Of a DNA stretch of 12,531 nt, positions 1-6,525 are shown in pieces. The first letter of the stretch is position 1; each line of letters opens with the position of its first letter. The stretch is from Clostridia bacterium (GTDB taxonomy: Bacteria > Bacillota > Clostridia > Oscillospirales > Acutalibacteraceae). The notes below the pieces were generated by a model that was given only the letters and a program-made list of their open reading frames with translations, had not been told where the DNA came from and did no database searches. The stretch is from positions 1 to 12,531 of the forward strand of contig CAAEIM010000220.1 in the NCBI GenBank assembly GCA_900755995.1, written 5' to 3'. The translations under genes and the position numbers were made by a program.

Positions 1-478
1 AAAATAGTACCATGACTAATGCCATATTGATACATAGAGCAATAACTGAAAGTCTTTTTTGCATTTTATAATTTAAGATTGTTTTTCCTTTACTTTTTAC
101 TGGACATACTTTTATAAATAGAATAAGCGATAAAATAAACGTAACTAAAGAAAATACTAAAATAATATTTACCGAAAAGTCTATTAAATTGTTGTAAAGA
201 AATAAAACTAAAAAATAATTAACAAGCGTTACTGCAAAACATTTCAAATAAGAATTTGCATGATATCCACCACTAAAAAATCTTATACTGGAAAATGAAA
301 ATAGAAATAGCATTGTTTCAATAATTTTACCGATTAAAAATCCAACAAGTAACAATGCACTCGTTTCAATGATTGATGATATTATTAATTCAAATCCATA
401 AACATATATCTCCAATGGTAATAAATCAGTTTTTTCACAAACAAAAAAAGCTATTCTCTTTGACAGACTATGTAGCAT
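1..478 (-). CDS. agrB: AgrB-type peptide protease/exporter (3' end beyond the left edge)
   Basis: This is a membrane cysteine endopeptidase of the AgrB family, which trims and helps cyclise the AgrD precursor into a secreted autoinducing peptide. Only 159 residues are in the window; the family is usually about 190-210. Read from the ATG at 478, the protein has the family signature R66-F-F-S-G-G-Y-H73-A-N-S-Y-L-K-C80. The catalytic His and Cys are 7 residues apart, as in staphylococcal AgrB (H77/C84). A C-P-V segment followed by a basic stretch lies near residue 130, as is usual. Several hydrophobic membrane segments surround the active site. The start is set by AGGAG ten bases upstream. It is third in the order regulator-kinase-agrB, 63 bases after the kinase stop. 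AgrD, normally adjacent to agrB, is not in the window and would lie further left. The family call is secure; whether the pair is functional cannot be seen. Confidence 0.93.
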   Translation of the reverse strand, partial: MLHSLSKRIAFFVCEKTDLLPLEIYVYGFELIISSIIETSALLLVGFLIGKIIETMLFLFSFSSIRFFSGGYHANSYLKCFAVTLVNYFLVLFLYNNLIDFSVNIILVFSLVTFILSLILFIKVCPVKSKGKTILNYKMQKRLSVIALCINMALVMVLF

Positions 479-498
479 TTGTTACATCTCCTGAAAAA

Positions 499-507
499 AG
501 AATAGCA
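499..507 (-). promoter_or_regulatory. Extended -10 element for agrB
   Basis: On the minus strand the sequence reads TG-C-TATTCT, an extended -10, with the agrB ATG 20 bases downstream. A hexamer 17 bases upstream (TACATT) is a poor -35. A weak -35 with a tandem operator just upstream fits a promoter that needs an activator. This is prediction only, as agrB could also be transcribed from the regulator promoter. Confidence 0.45.
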
Positions 508-529
508 TATTTTTATTTAAAATGTAGTG

Positions 530-561
530 TTCTGGTAAAAATCATTGGTTTTCTGGTAAAA
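530..561 (-). promoter_or_regulatory. Tandem LytTR-type operator upstream of agrB
   Basis: On the minus strand TTTTACCAGAAAAC and TTTTACCAGAACAC (one mismatch in 14) occur 21 bp apart. One copy lies in the last codons of the kinase and one just after its stop. Two direct repeats about two helical turns apart is the known layout of binding sites for AgrA/ComE/VirR-type LytTR regulators. On the other strand the core TCTGGTAAA resembles the AgrA repeat ACAGTTAAG. The site ends 25 bases upstream of the extended -10. The same motif recurs at 12474-12509. Confidence 0.55.
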
Positions 562-1876
562 TTCTATTATCTAATATGACTGAAACAATAAATTTATTAT
601 TTTTTTCAGAAATAATTACATCTCCTCCATGTTTTTTTGCAATATCTTCAACTATAGAAATCCCTTTCCCATGATTTTTTTTATTTTTCTTATCAGTCTG
701 CAATAAAGGATTTTTAGACAGTACGGATTCAATTATTTTATTGTTGCATTTAATAATAGAATAAAATCCTGTACGTTCTATACTAAAAATAATTTCTTTA
801 TTTTTAGTTTCATGGTTTGTTAAATACGATATTGCATTATCAAAAATATTTCCTATTATAGAAATTATATCAGATCCGTTATTAAACTGTTTCATATTAT
901 CTGAAATTTTTAATTTGACTGAAATTCCATGAAGTCTTGCTTTTTCAATTTCAACATTGAGAACTGCATTAAGCAAAGAATTATCTGTATTAACAATAGT
1001 CCCACCAGACGAAAACTTATTCGTCACTTCCTGACAAATCTTATGGGCTTCATCATATTTACCTTTCATAATCAAATTATCAATACAAGCAATATTATTT
1101 TTCATATCATGCCGTATTTTAACTGTGTTTTCAATCTGTTTGTTGGAATTTATGATATTATTTTCATACAAGTTTGCTCGTTGCTCAGATAGCAATAGCT
1201 TTATAGCTATTTGATTATCTCTGTTTATTCTCGCAATCATAAACCAAACCATTACCGCAATTACAACCATGCTAATACAAATTATAGAAAGTAACATAAT
1301 TAAATTTGATTGATAATTGGTTAAAATTAATATGTAAACAGTTATATAAATTATAGCCATCGTTAATATCGGAATTACTATAAACGCTATAATATTTGAA
1401 ACTTTTTTCAAACTATATTCTTTAGCCTTTGTGCGCCATATAATCAATAAAACTGTTATCATTGTCAAATTCACAAGTCCAACACAAAAATATCTAAAAA
1501 GACTTGATTGCAAACCAAGTTGCTCCAAAGATAATCCTGTAACAAGCGATGTAAGATACAAAAAGCCATACGAAATTATTGTATAGATTAAAGAAGTAAC
1601 AAATGGGAGAATGATTTTTATTGTGCGTTCCCCTTTAAGGCAAAGAAAACAATATACCTCATACAGTAAAATACATATCATCATATCTAACATTAAAATA
1701 AACGGATTGATAAAAGTAAAATATGTCAGCACCGCAAAATGCAAAATAACAAAGGCAGCTAAAAATGCAATATTGCATTTTTGGGAATATCTTCCGCCTA
1801 AAAAAATTAAAAAAAATCCAACAAAATAAATCGACTGCAATAAATTAACAATTAATTCAAAATTGTAATTAAGCAT
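542..1876 (-). CDS. AgrC-like GHKL sensor histidine kinase
   Basis: This membrane sensor kinase would detect a peptide signal outside the cell and phosphorylate the adjacent LytTR regulator. Six or seven hydrophobic segments fill roughly residues 10-215. A coiled linker follows, then K-I-R-H256-D-M-K-N-N (phosphoacceptor H-box), N343-I-F-D-N347-A (N-box) and H-G-K-G-I at 402-406 followed by H-G-G-D (G-box of the GHKL ATPase). Its length of 444 residues is normal for the HK10/AgrC class. A GTG at 1885 also opens the frame, but the ATG at 1876 is preferred because AGGTGA lies five bases before it. With that start the gene overlaps the regulator stop by 8 bases (ATGCTTAA), a sign of translational coupling. 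It precedes agrB, so the ligand is probably the AgrB/AgrD peptide. Family certain; partner inferred from neighbourhood. Confidence 0.92.
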   Translation of the reverse strand: MLNYNFELIVNLLQSIYFVGFFLIFLGGRYSQKCNIAFLAAFVILHFAVLTYFTFINPFILMLDMMICILLYEVYCFLCLKGERTIKIILPFVTSLIYTIISYGFLYLTSLVTGLSLEQLGLQSSLFRYFCVGLVNLTMITVLLIIWRTKAKEYSLKKVSNIIAFIVIPILTMAIIYITVYILILTNYQSNLIMLLSIICISMVVIAVMVWFMIARINRDNQIAIKLLLSEQRANLYENNIINSNKQIENTVKIRHDMKNNIACIDNLIMKGKYDEAHKICQEVTNKFSSGGTIVNTDNSLLNAVLNVEIEKARLHGISVKLKISDNMKQFNNGSDIISIIGNIFDNAISYLTNHETKNKEIIFSIERTGFYSIIKCNNKIIESVLSKNPLLQTDKKNKKNHGKGISIVEDIAKKHGGDVIISEKNNKFIVSVILDNRILPENQ

Positions 1877-2585
1877 TTCTGTCACCTAACCATTTAAAAT
1901 ATTTTTTCTTAATTTCTTCTCTATACTTTTTATTCATAGGAATAGTTATATCATTCTTTAGTAAAACACAGTCAACAGCAATATAATGAATAGCTTTATT
2001 ATTTACAGCAAAACCTATGTGAGGTCTGACAAAAGAATAAGAAGATATCCTTTTAAACTCTGTATTCATATCACTCCTGACTTTGTAGTCTTGATTATAG
2101 GTATGATATATAACATAATTTTTTATTTTTTCAAGATAGATAATTTCATCTATAATAATAGGTATGTCTTTTCTTTCTGTATGTAAAATTATAGTCTGGT
2201 GTATTTCATTAAAGTATTTGTTTATATGACCGATACATTCAGGTAAATCAATATTTACCATATTTTTACGAATAAATGAATAAGGAAAACTCTTTAACGC
2301 ATCAAATACAAGCTCTTCGTGGCTTGTAACAAAAATAATGAACGGTGTTTCTGCATTTCCTTTTAAATCATTAATTCTTTTTGCGGTTGCAATGCCGTCA
2401 ATTGATGGCATCTCAATATCAAGAAAAATCAGGTGATACTTTTTGTAATTTTCCAGTACACTATATCCGTTAGAATATTTATCAATTATACATTCTATCC
2501 CTAACAAGTTACAACAATCAGAAATTTTGTTAATCAAAGCGTCTATAAATATTGGTTCATCGTCTACAACTGCTATATTTATCAT
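1869..2585 (-). CDS. AgrA-like LytTR response regulator
   Basis: This response regulator would bind DNA when phosphorylated by the downstream kinase. The receiver domain occupies about residues 1-120, with acidic pair D8-D9, phosphoacceptor D56 (F-L-D-I-E-M-P), T87 and K107. A LytTR DNA-binding domain spans about 132-228. The usual H-x-S-x-L-V-N signature is altered to H-I-G-F-A-V-N-N, so its DNA recognition may differ from the second regulator in this window. A GTG at 2594 opens the frame nine bases earlier, but the ATG at 2585 has AGGTG seven bases upstream while the GTG would sit inside that ribosome site. The ATG is therefore taken, giving 238 residues. It is first in the regulator-kinase-agrB group. 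Likely targets are its own operon and the tandem site before agrB. Confidence 0.92.
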   Translation of the reverse strand: MINIAVVDDEPIFIDALINKISDCCNLLGIECIIDKYSNGYSVLENYKKYHLIFLDIEMPSIDGIATAKRINDLKGNAETPFIIFVTSHEELVFDALKSFPYSFIRKNMVNIDLPECIGHINKYFNEIHQTIILHTERKDIPIIIDEIIYLEKIKNYVIYHTYNQDYKVRSDMNTEFKRISSYSFVRPHIGFAVNNKAIHYIAVDCVLLKNDITIPMNKKYREEIKKKYFKWLGDRNA

Positions 2586-2603
2586 ACTCTTCACCTGCCA
2601 TAT

Positions 2604-2632
2604 ATTATATGAACATTGTCTTAATGTACCAA
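2604..2632 (-). promoter_or_regulatory. Promoter of the left LytTR regulator
   Basis: On the minus strand TTGGTA (2632-2627), a 17-base spacer and a perfect TATAAT (2609-2604) form a good vegetative promoter. Transcription would start about 11 bases before the ATG at 2585, giving a leader just long enough for the AGGTGA ribosome site. This short leader is a further reason to prefer ATG 2585 over GTG 2594. Confidence 0.55.
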
Positions 2633-2773
2633 TTTCACATTTACATATTCATATTTTAGCAAAAATATATAACAAATTCAATATATAAAAGCATTTAATT
2701 AGGAGTATATTGATAATAAATAAACATCTCTTTTCTTTGTTTACAGCGATGCAAATTTTGAGATATTGATTAC

Positions 2774-2802
2774 TTTACTATGAATATTTGTTATGCTATA
2801 AT
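2774..2802 (+). promoter_or_regulatory. Strong plus-strand promoter reading toward the mobile element
   Basis: TTTACT, a 17-base spacer and TATAAT are preceded by TG-C, making an extended -10 (2794-2802). No plausible protein gene follows on the plus strand before the terminator at 3014-3049. The promoter therefore seems to serve an untranslated RNA. It diverges from the regulator promoter at 2604-2632. Confidence 0.6.
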
Positions 2803-2920
2803 ATATGGTAACGAGGAATTTAAGTTGGTCAGTAATTATTTAATAGCATCAATAAAGCATCAAAACTACAAGAATGCAATTTTGACGCTCTGACTTTGGC
2901 TTAAAAATTGGCTTATCTAT

Positions 2921-2956
2921 GCGGTTTTGAGCTTTCAACAGTCGCTCCAAAACCGC
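2921..2956 (+). repeat. Inverted repeat / hairpin inside the candidate RNA
   Basis: GCGGTTTTG (2921-2929) pairs perfectly with CAAAACCGC (2948-2956). AGC/GCT (2930-2932 with 2944-2946) extends the stem past one bulged C, leaving an 11-base loop. There is no T-run after it, so it is not an intrinsic terminator. Confidence 0.7.
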
Positions 2957-2969
2957 GTGCCGAGGGTTC

Positions 2970-2983
2970 AAGTCAGCTGACTT
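2970..2983. repeat. Perfect 14-bp palindrome with a T-arm-like left flank
   Basis: AAGTCAGCTGACTT is its own reverse complement and is flanked by GGG-TTC and CCC (2964-2986). It could be a dimer-binding operator or half of a recombinase attachment site. The left half lies in GAGGGTTCAAGTC, which resembles a tRNA T-arm, but the right side does not complete that stem and no tRNA body precedes it. Confidence 0.6.
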
Positions 2984-3013
2984 CCCATAAGGAACATATA
3001 ACTTAATTTTTTT

Positions 3014-3049
3014 ACAGAGCAGGTAGTATTCGCTATCTGCTCTGTTTTT
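3014..3049 (+). terminator. Intrinsic terminator
   Basis: Arms ACAGAGCAGGTAG (3014-3026) and CTATCTGCTCTGT (3033-3045) form 13 pairs including one G-T wobble, with a six-base loop. Five T follow (3045-3049). The polarity is plus strand only; on the minus strand the stem is followed by A, so it would not stop recombinase transcription. Confidence 0.85.
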
Positions 3050-3075
3050 GCTGTGATTTTTCTATTGAATATCTC

Positions 3076-4701
3076 TCACCAGAATTTCCCTATATGTGTC
3101 AGAAATATGTCAATCTCATATTTTGCTCCGGTAGTGTCTTTGACATTTTCGTGTATGGTGATTTTGCTTACGAAAGTTCTCAGTATCTCGGGTGTCAGTT
3201 CCTCAATGTAGATATATTTGTTTGCCAGAGCTATGAATCTGTCGACATTGCTTTCCTCAGTTTTGACTTCATTTATCTGATTTTGCAGTTCGGGTATCTT
3301 TGCTTTCAATTCATGCAGTTCAGCAGTATAGCTGTCGGACAGAAGTCTGTACTGGTCATCGGGAATTTTGCCGAGTGCGTTATCTTCATACAGCTTTCTG
3401 AATATTACATTCAACTCGTTTTTACGGTTATTCAGCCTGTCAAGCTCGGTTATCTTCTGACTGAGTTTTTTTCGGCTTTCCGACAAACTTCTTTTACTGA
3501 TGCACTCAACAAATTTGTCCTTTTCATTGACTGCACAATAAATTGCCTGATTGATTTCTTCCCTGACAATTTCATCTAATACAATCTCACGGATTCGGTG
3601 TGGCAATACACAATCGCCGTCCTTATGCCTACGGTAGGAACTACACATAAAATAATAGCTTTTTGACTTTGGCTTGTTTCCGCTGTTGTAAGTCAACCTT
3701 GCCCCGCAGTCTGCGCAGTAGAGCAAACCGCTGTACTTATTGATATTGCCTGACTTCGTAATTCTTCGTCTGCCCTCACGAACCTTCTGAACAACGTCCC
3801 ATGTTTCCTTGTCGATTATAGCTTCGTGAGTATTTTCAAACCTGAATTGATTTTCTATTGGAACAAGTTTCTTTTTCCTATCCTTGTAGGACAAAGTTGT
3901 GGTTTTGCAGTTTACCGTATGCCCGAGATACACCTCATTTTCAAGCATACCGACAATAGTTTTTGTCGCCCAGCTGTATCGGTCTGTAATATCTGTTTTC
4001 TGAATGATAACCCCGTCATTTTCATATCGGTACACCGATGGTCTTGGGATTTTCTTCTCGGCGAGAACCTTTGCAATATTCCTCGGTCCCATTCCTGTGG
4101 CACAGAGCTGAAATATTAATTTCACATTTTTAGCTGTTTCTTCATTGATAATCAAATGTCCTTTTCTGTCGGGAGCCTTCTTGTATCCGTAGGGAATATG
4201 AGAACCGATTCTTTCTCCTCGTTCTGCTTTAGATTTGATAACCGCCCTGATCTTTTTGCTTGTATCTCGTGCAAACCATTCGTTGAACAGATTTTTGAAA
4301 GGTGCAAGCTCGTTTGATGAACTGTTCATATCATTGCTGTCATAGTTATCGTTGACGGCTATGTAACGAACATCTCGGTGTGGAAACTCCATTTCAATAT
4401 AATTACCAACGCTGATGTAGTTTCTTCCGAGCCTTGATAAGTCTTTTGTGATAAGTGTTTCAACCTTATTCTCTTCAATCAGATTCAGTATTTGCTGAAA
4501 TGCAGGTCGGTCAAAGAATACTCCCGAATATCCGTCATCCACGAACACCTCAATATTTCTGAACCCGTTTTCAATTGCATATTTCGTAAGCATTGCTTTT
4601 TGATTCTCTATACTGTTACTGTCGCCCTCTTTCTCGTCCTCCTGTGACAGCCTGCAATAGAGAGCTGTAATTTTTTCTTTTGTCGTGATTAAACTATCCA
4701 T
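3076..4701 (-). CDS. Large serine recombinase (TnpX/TndX-like integrase)
   Basis: This enzyme would excise and integrate the element by a serine-phosphate intermediate without host factors. The N-terminal resolvase domain (about 10-155) has Y-C-R-L-S19, where S19 is the nucleophile. It also has the D-D-G-Y-S-G segment at 55-60 and D-L-S-R-L-G-R at 87-93. The recombinase domain covers about 165-310. A zinc ribbon follows with C329-x2-C332 and C353/C364, then a long coiled coil (about 400-485) and a C-terminal DUF4368-like segment. The length of 541 residues is typical. The ATG at 4701 has AGGAGG four bases upstream. The gene points toward the left end of the element, as expected for an att-proximal integrase. 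An inverted repeat and a 22-codon leader frame precede it. Confidence 0.95.
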   Translation of the reverse strand: MDSLITTKEKITALYCRLSQEDEKEGDSNSIENQKAMLTKYAIENGFRNIEVFVDDGYSGVFFDRPAFQQILNLIEENKVETLITKDLSRLGRNYISVGNYIEMEFPHRDVRYIAVNDNYDSNDMNSSSNELAPFKNLFNEWFARDTSKKIRAVIKSKAERGERIGSHIPYGYKKAPDRKGHLIINEETAKNVKLIFQLCATGMGPRNIAKVLAEKKIPRPSVYRYENDGVIIQKTDITDRYSWATKTIVGMLENEVYLGHTVNCKTTTLSYKDRKKKLVPIENQFRFENTHEAIIDKETWDVVQKVREGRRRITKSGNINKYSGLLYCADCGARLTYNSGNKPKSKSYYFMCSSYRRHKDGDCVLPHRIREIVLDEIVREEINQAIYCAVNEKDKFVECISKRSLSESRKKLSQKITELDRLNNRKNELNVIFRKLYEDNALGKIPDDQYRLLSDSYTAELHELKAKIPELQNQINEVKTEESNVDRFIALANKYIYIEELTPEILRTFVSKITIHENVKDTTGAKYEIDIFLTHIGKFW

Positions 4702-4757
4702 TTATCCTCCTTGTTTGTATCAAACCGCTTGAGAGTAATTTTTTGCAACGCAATCAT
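4689..4757 (-). other. Possible leader peptide frame overlapping the recombinase start
   Basis: A 22-codon frame from ATG 4757 encodes a basic peptide beginning M-I-A-L-Q-K-I-T-L-K-R-F and stops 13 bases inside the recombinase gene. That arrangement could couple translation. AGGAG precedes it but with only one base of spacing, which is too close for a good start. The start lies in the loop of the inverted repeat at 4720-4774. Coding status is uncertain. Confidence 0.2.
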
Positions 4758-4774
4758 ACTCCTAAGCGGTTTGA
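4720..4774. repeat. 11-bp perfect inverted repeat in the recombinase leader
   Basis: TCAAACCGCTT (4720-4730) and AAGCGGTTTGA (4764-4774) are exact reverse complements, with AGTA/TACT extending the symmetry inside. Neither strand has a T-run after it, so it is not an intrinsic terminator. On the recombinase transcript the loop holds an AGGAG and an ATG. It is either a dimeric operator or an RNA structure controlling recombinase expression. Confidence 0.65.
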
Positions 4775-4797
4775 ATATCCAGACCAAATTTCAAATA

Positions 4798-5037
4798 TCA
4801 AGATACTTTTTCAATTTCCTGCATCATAAGATATTTCAAGTTATCCTCTGCCGTCCGATTCGAATTCATATCAAAGATTGAGTTGACAGAGTATGTAACT
4901 CCGTTAATCCTGTAATCTTTGTGTGAAATCATTTTGTTATCTTCTACAATAACCATTCTGCTTCGTTTCAGATGACCGGCTACCGCAGAGTTATAATTTT
5001 CTTCCTTTGGAATTCTGAAGTCATTAATATCTTTCAT
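4798..5037 (-). CDS. Small TnpW-like element protein
   Basis: A 79-residue protein with GGAGG five bases before its ATG, starting 21 bases after the relaxase stop and reading toward the recombinase. The second half (about residues 43-79) has I-N-G-V-T-Y-S-V-N-S-I-F-D followed by a helix with T-A-E-D-N-L-K-Y-L-M. That shape, a short beta stretch and then a T-x-E-D-K-like helix, is what I remember of the TnpW-type small proteins next to serine recombinases in clostridial elements. Their role is not established; a recombination directionality factor or regulator is possible. The assignment is by pattern and position only. Confidence 0.55.
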   Translation of the reverse strand: MKDINDFRIPKEENYNSAVAGHLKRSRMVIVEDNKMISHKDYRINGVTYSVNSIFDMNSNRTAEDNLKYLMMQEIEKVS

Positions 5038-5058
5038 TAAACCTCCGTTCTGATGAAG

Positions 5059-6525
5059 CTACATATTCAGATTAAATCCCGTTTCTTCATCTTCATATTC
5101 AATATTTTCTTCTTTTGATATTGCACCTGCAATCAATCCGGCGGCAAGACCAAGTAAAGTTCCTATATCACTTCCGTTTTGCTCGGCTTCAATCCGCTTC
5201 CGGCGTTCTTCTTCATCTTCCGATTCATCATCTATTATCCGAGAAAGTGATTCAGCAAAAGAGTTGATACTGCCGAGGACAGTATGGTTATTACTATCCA
5301 TTTTAAGGTTGTCAGCAGAGTTGACTTCTTCACTTGTGACGCAATCGCTGATTCCAGTTCCTGACCTTGTTGCAAGGTATTGTTCAAAAACTCTTCTTGA
5401 CTCTTCCCAGCCTGTTGGATAGATTCGGTCATCTGCAACTGAACCGACCTGATTTCTTTCAGCGTCTGTTCTGAAACTTTCTTTAGTTCCGTCTGACAAC
5501 TCTTCGAGATTGATTTCATATTGTCTTTGTTGATTTCCAGAATTCTCTCCAGATATTGCACCATTTGGTCGTCCGTTGAGATTTTTGAAATCATATTGTA
5601 CAGCTCCGGCTGAAACGTTATTGCTGTTCTCAACAGACTGAGTTCTTCCTCTCTCACCTGTGACGGAATCGAAATTACTTTTGTTTCTCCTGAGAGCAGT
5701 TCTATCACAGTAAGTGAATTGCTGTTCCTCTGCTTGAGGCCTTCTAAAATATTGTTCTTGCCTGTATCTGAATTCATTTTCCATACTTCCTTTCAAATAT
5801 TTGTCGTTGTGCAGTTTAATATCTCTGCACTTCATTTTGTTAGGACATTGATAGGTGATGTATTTCCTGTCATCAGTCCAAGTCACCGAATAACCCATAA
5901 TTGACATTGCGTTTATGAAATCTTCTTTGCTCCCACTTATGTTCATAGCTTTGTCTATGTCGTTCATCAGTTTGAATTTCCAGCTCTGACCTTTGACAGC
6001 CGTGCGGTATTCTCTTGTTGAAATTTTCATACCGTCTTTGCTGTAAGGCTCAAGAGTTGAAAGGTTATGCTGTCTGCATATTTCATCACTTAATGCTCGT
6101 AATGATTTTAGTGTGTTTGGATTCTGACGAAGCTTTCTACCATTTTCAAAACTAACAGAGTTGATTACAAAGTGTGAATGAATATGCTGTACATCACAAT
6201 GAGTGGCAACTAAAACTTCATATCCTGTCCACGCTTTTTCGGCAAACTCTAATGCAACCTCATGAGCTTTCTGCGGAGTAATATTTTCTTCAGGTGAGAA
6301 GGATTGAACATACTGATAGAAATTCATTCCGTCAGTTTTACCGTATGACTTTTTAGTTGTCATAAACTCTTTGAATGCATTCTCACTGTCACAATTAATT
6401 CCGCTGACAAGTCTTTGATTTGAAATTCCATCATAGACTTTCTTATCCTGACAACAGTAATCAATTACACCTTTCATCGCACTGATTGATTGTTTTGACT
6501 CACGAATATATGTCACGGTCGCCAT
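5059..6525 (-). CDS. MOB_P-type relaxase (MobA/VirD2-like) with disordered tail
   Basis: This nuclease nicks oriT and pilots the transferred strand. The relaxase domain occupies about residues 1-165. It has a likely catalytic Tyr at Y23 (V-I-D-Y) and the metal-binding motif H109-x4-H114-x-H116-x-H118-F-V-I-N, then K-L-R-Q-N. A region to about 245 follows. The remaining 240 residues are rich in N, S, E and Q, look disordered, and end with a hydrophobic G-T-L-L-G-L-A-A-G-L-I-A-G-A-I stretch (455-469). A GTG at 6528 opens the frame, but ATG 6525 is preferred: it overlaps the mobC stop as TGATG and has GGAGG seven bases upstream. Residues 250-430 are overprinted by another gene in the +1 frame, which may explain the unstructured composition. 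Confidence 0.93.
   Translation of the reverse strand: MATVTYIRESKQSISAMKGVIDYCCQDKKVYDGISNQRLVSGINCDSENAFKEFMTTKKSYGKTDGMNFYQYVQSFSPEENITPQKAHEVALEFAEKAWTGYEVLVATHCDVQHIHSHFVINSVSFENGRKLRQNPNTLKSLRALSDEICRQHNLSTLEPYSKDGMKISTREYRTAVKGQSWKFKLMNDIDKAMNISGSKEDFINAMSIMGYSVTWTDDRKYITYQCPNKMKCRDIKLHNDKYLKGSMENEFRYRQEQYFRRPQAEEQQFTYCDRTALRRNKSNFDSVTGERGRTQSVENSNNVSAGAVQYDFKNLNGRPNGAISGENSGNQQRQYEINLEELSDGTKESFRTDAERNQVGSVADDRIYPTGWEESRRVFEQYLATRSGTGISDCVTSEEVNSADNLKMDSNNHTVLGSINSFAESLSRIIDDESEDEEERRKRIEAEQNGSDIGTLLGLAAGLIAGAISKEENIEYEDEETGFNLNM
5235..5777 (-). CDS. MobB-like coiled-coil membrane protein nested inside the relaxase gene
   Basis: A 180-residue frame lies wholly inside the relaxase gene, shifted one base. 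It has its own AAGGAAG eight bases before ATG 5777. The product looks like a real protein: a mixed N-terminus, a long heptad-rich coiled coil (about 65-150, repeatedly E/Q/L/S), then K-K-S and a single hydrophobic membrane anchor (about 154-178) at the extreme C-terminus. The layout recalls known mobilization proteins encoded inside relaxase genes, RSF1010 MobB and ColE1 MbeB/MbeD, which stabilise the relaxosome and contact the coupling protein at the membrane. Homology to those is not claimed. The relaxase frame over the same DNA is low-complexity, as expected when the second frame is under selection. A chance frame of this length and design is unlikely. Confidence 0.7.
   Translation of the reverse strand: MNSDTGKNNILEGLKQRNSNSLTVIELLSGETKVISIPSQVREEELSLLRTAITFQPELYNMISKISTDDQMVQYLERILEINKDNMKSISKSCQTELKKVSEQTLKEIRSVQLQMTESIQQAGKSQEEFLNNTLQQGQELESAIASQVKKSTLLTTLKWIVITILSSAVSTLLLNHFLG

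Larger units (their letters stand above)
2809..3049 (+). ncRNA. Candidate untranslated RNA of about 240 nt, family not recognised
   Basis: The call rests on three things seen in the sequence: an extended -10 promoter ending at 2802, a clear intrinsic terminator at 3014-3049, and no credible reading frame between them (the first ATG opens only 12 codons and lacks a ribosome site). Within it are an 8-bp direct repeat AGCATCAA (2845-2852 and 2856-2863), a hairpin with 9 paired bases plus an inner 3 bp (2921-2956), and a perfect 14-bp palindrome (2970-2983) framed by GGG and CCC. I see no match to 6S, SRP, tmRNA, RNase P or known riboswitch signatures. It lies between the regulator and the recombinase 3' end, so it may belong to the host locus or the end of the element. 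Start and end are inferred. Confidence 0.4.

Noticed and set aside
373..579. A 68-codon plus-strand frame opposite the agrB start
   Set aside because: It opposes the agrB N-terminus and the operator. It was checked as a possible AgrD-like peptide but has no amphipathic leader, core Cys and acidic tail arrangement.
2706..2766. A 19-codon plus-strand frame from TTG with AGGAG nearby
   Set aside because: TTG start, no peptide features, and it lies upstream of the mapped promoter; too short to support.
2840..2960. CRISPR or tracrRNA-like array, suggested by GTTTTG hairpins and the repeated AGCATCAA
   Set aside because: Only two 8-bp copies with a 3-bp gap, no repeat-spacer periodicity and no cas gene in the window.
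2800..2990. A tRNA gene around the GGTTCAAGTC segment
   Set aside because: No acceptor stem, D-arm or anticodon arm can be formed and the T-stem itself does not pair beyond one or two bases.
3094..3579. A 161-codon plus-strand frame opposite the recombinase 3' end
   Set aside because: Antisense to the zinc-ribbon and coiled-coil part of a clear recombinase gene, with Cys/Phe-rich low-quality composition and no ribosome site.
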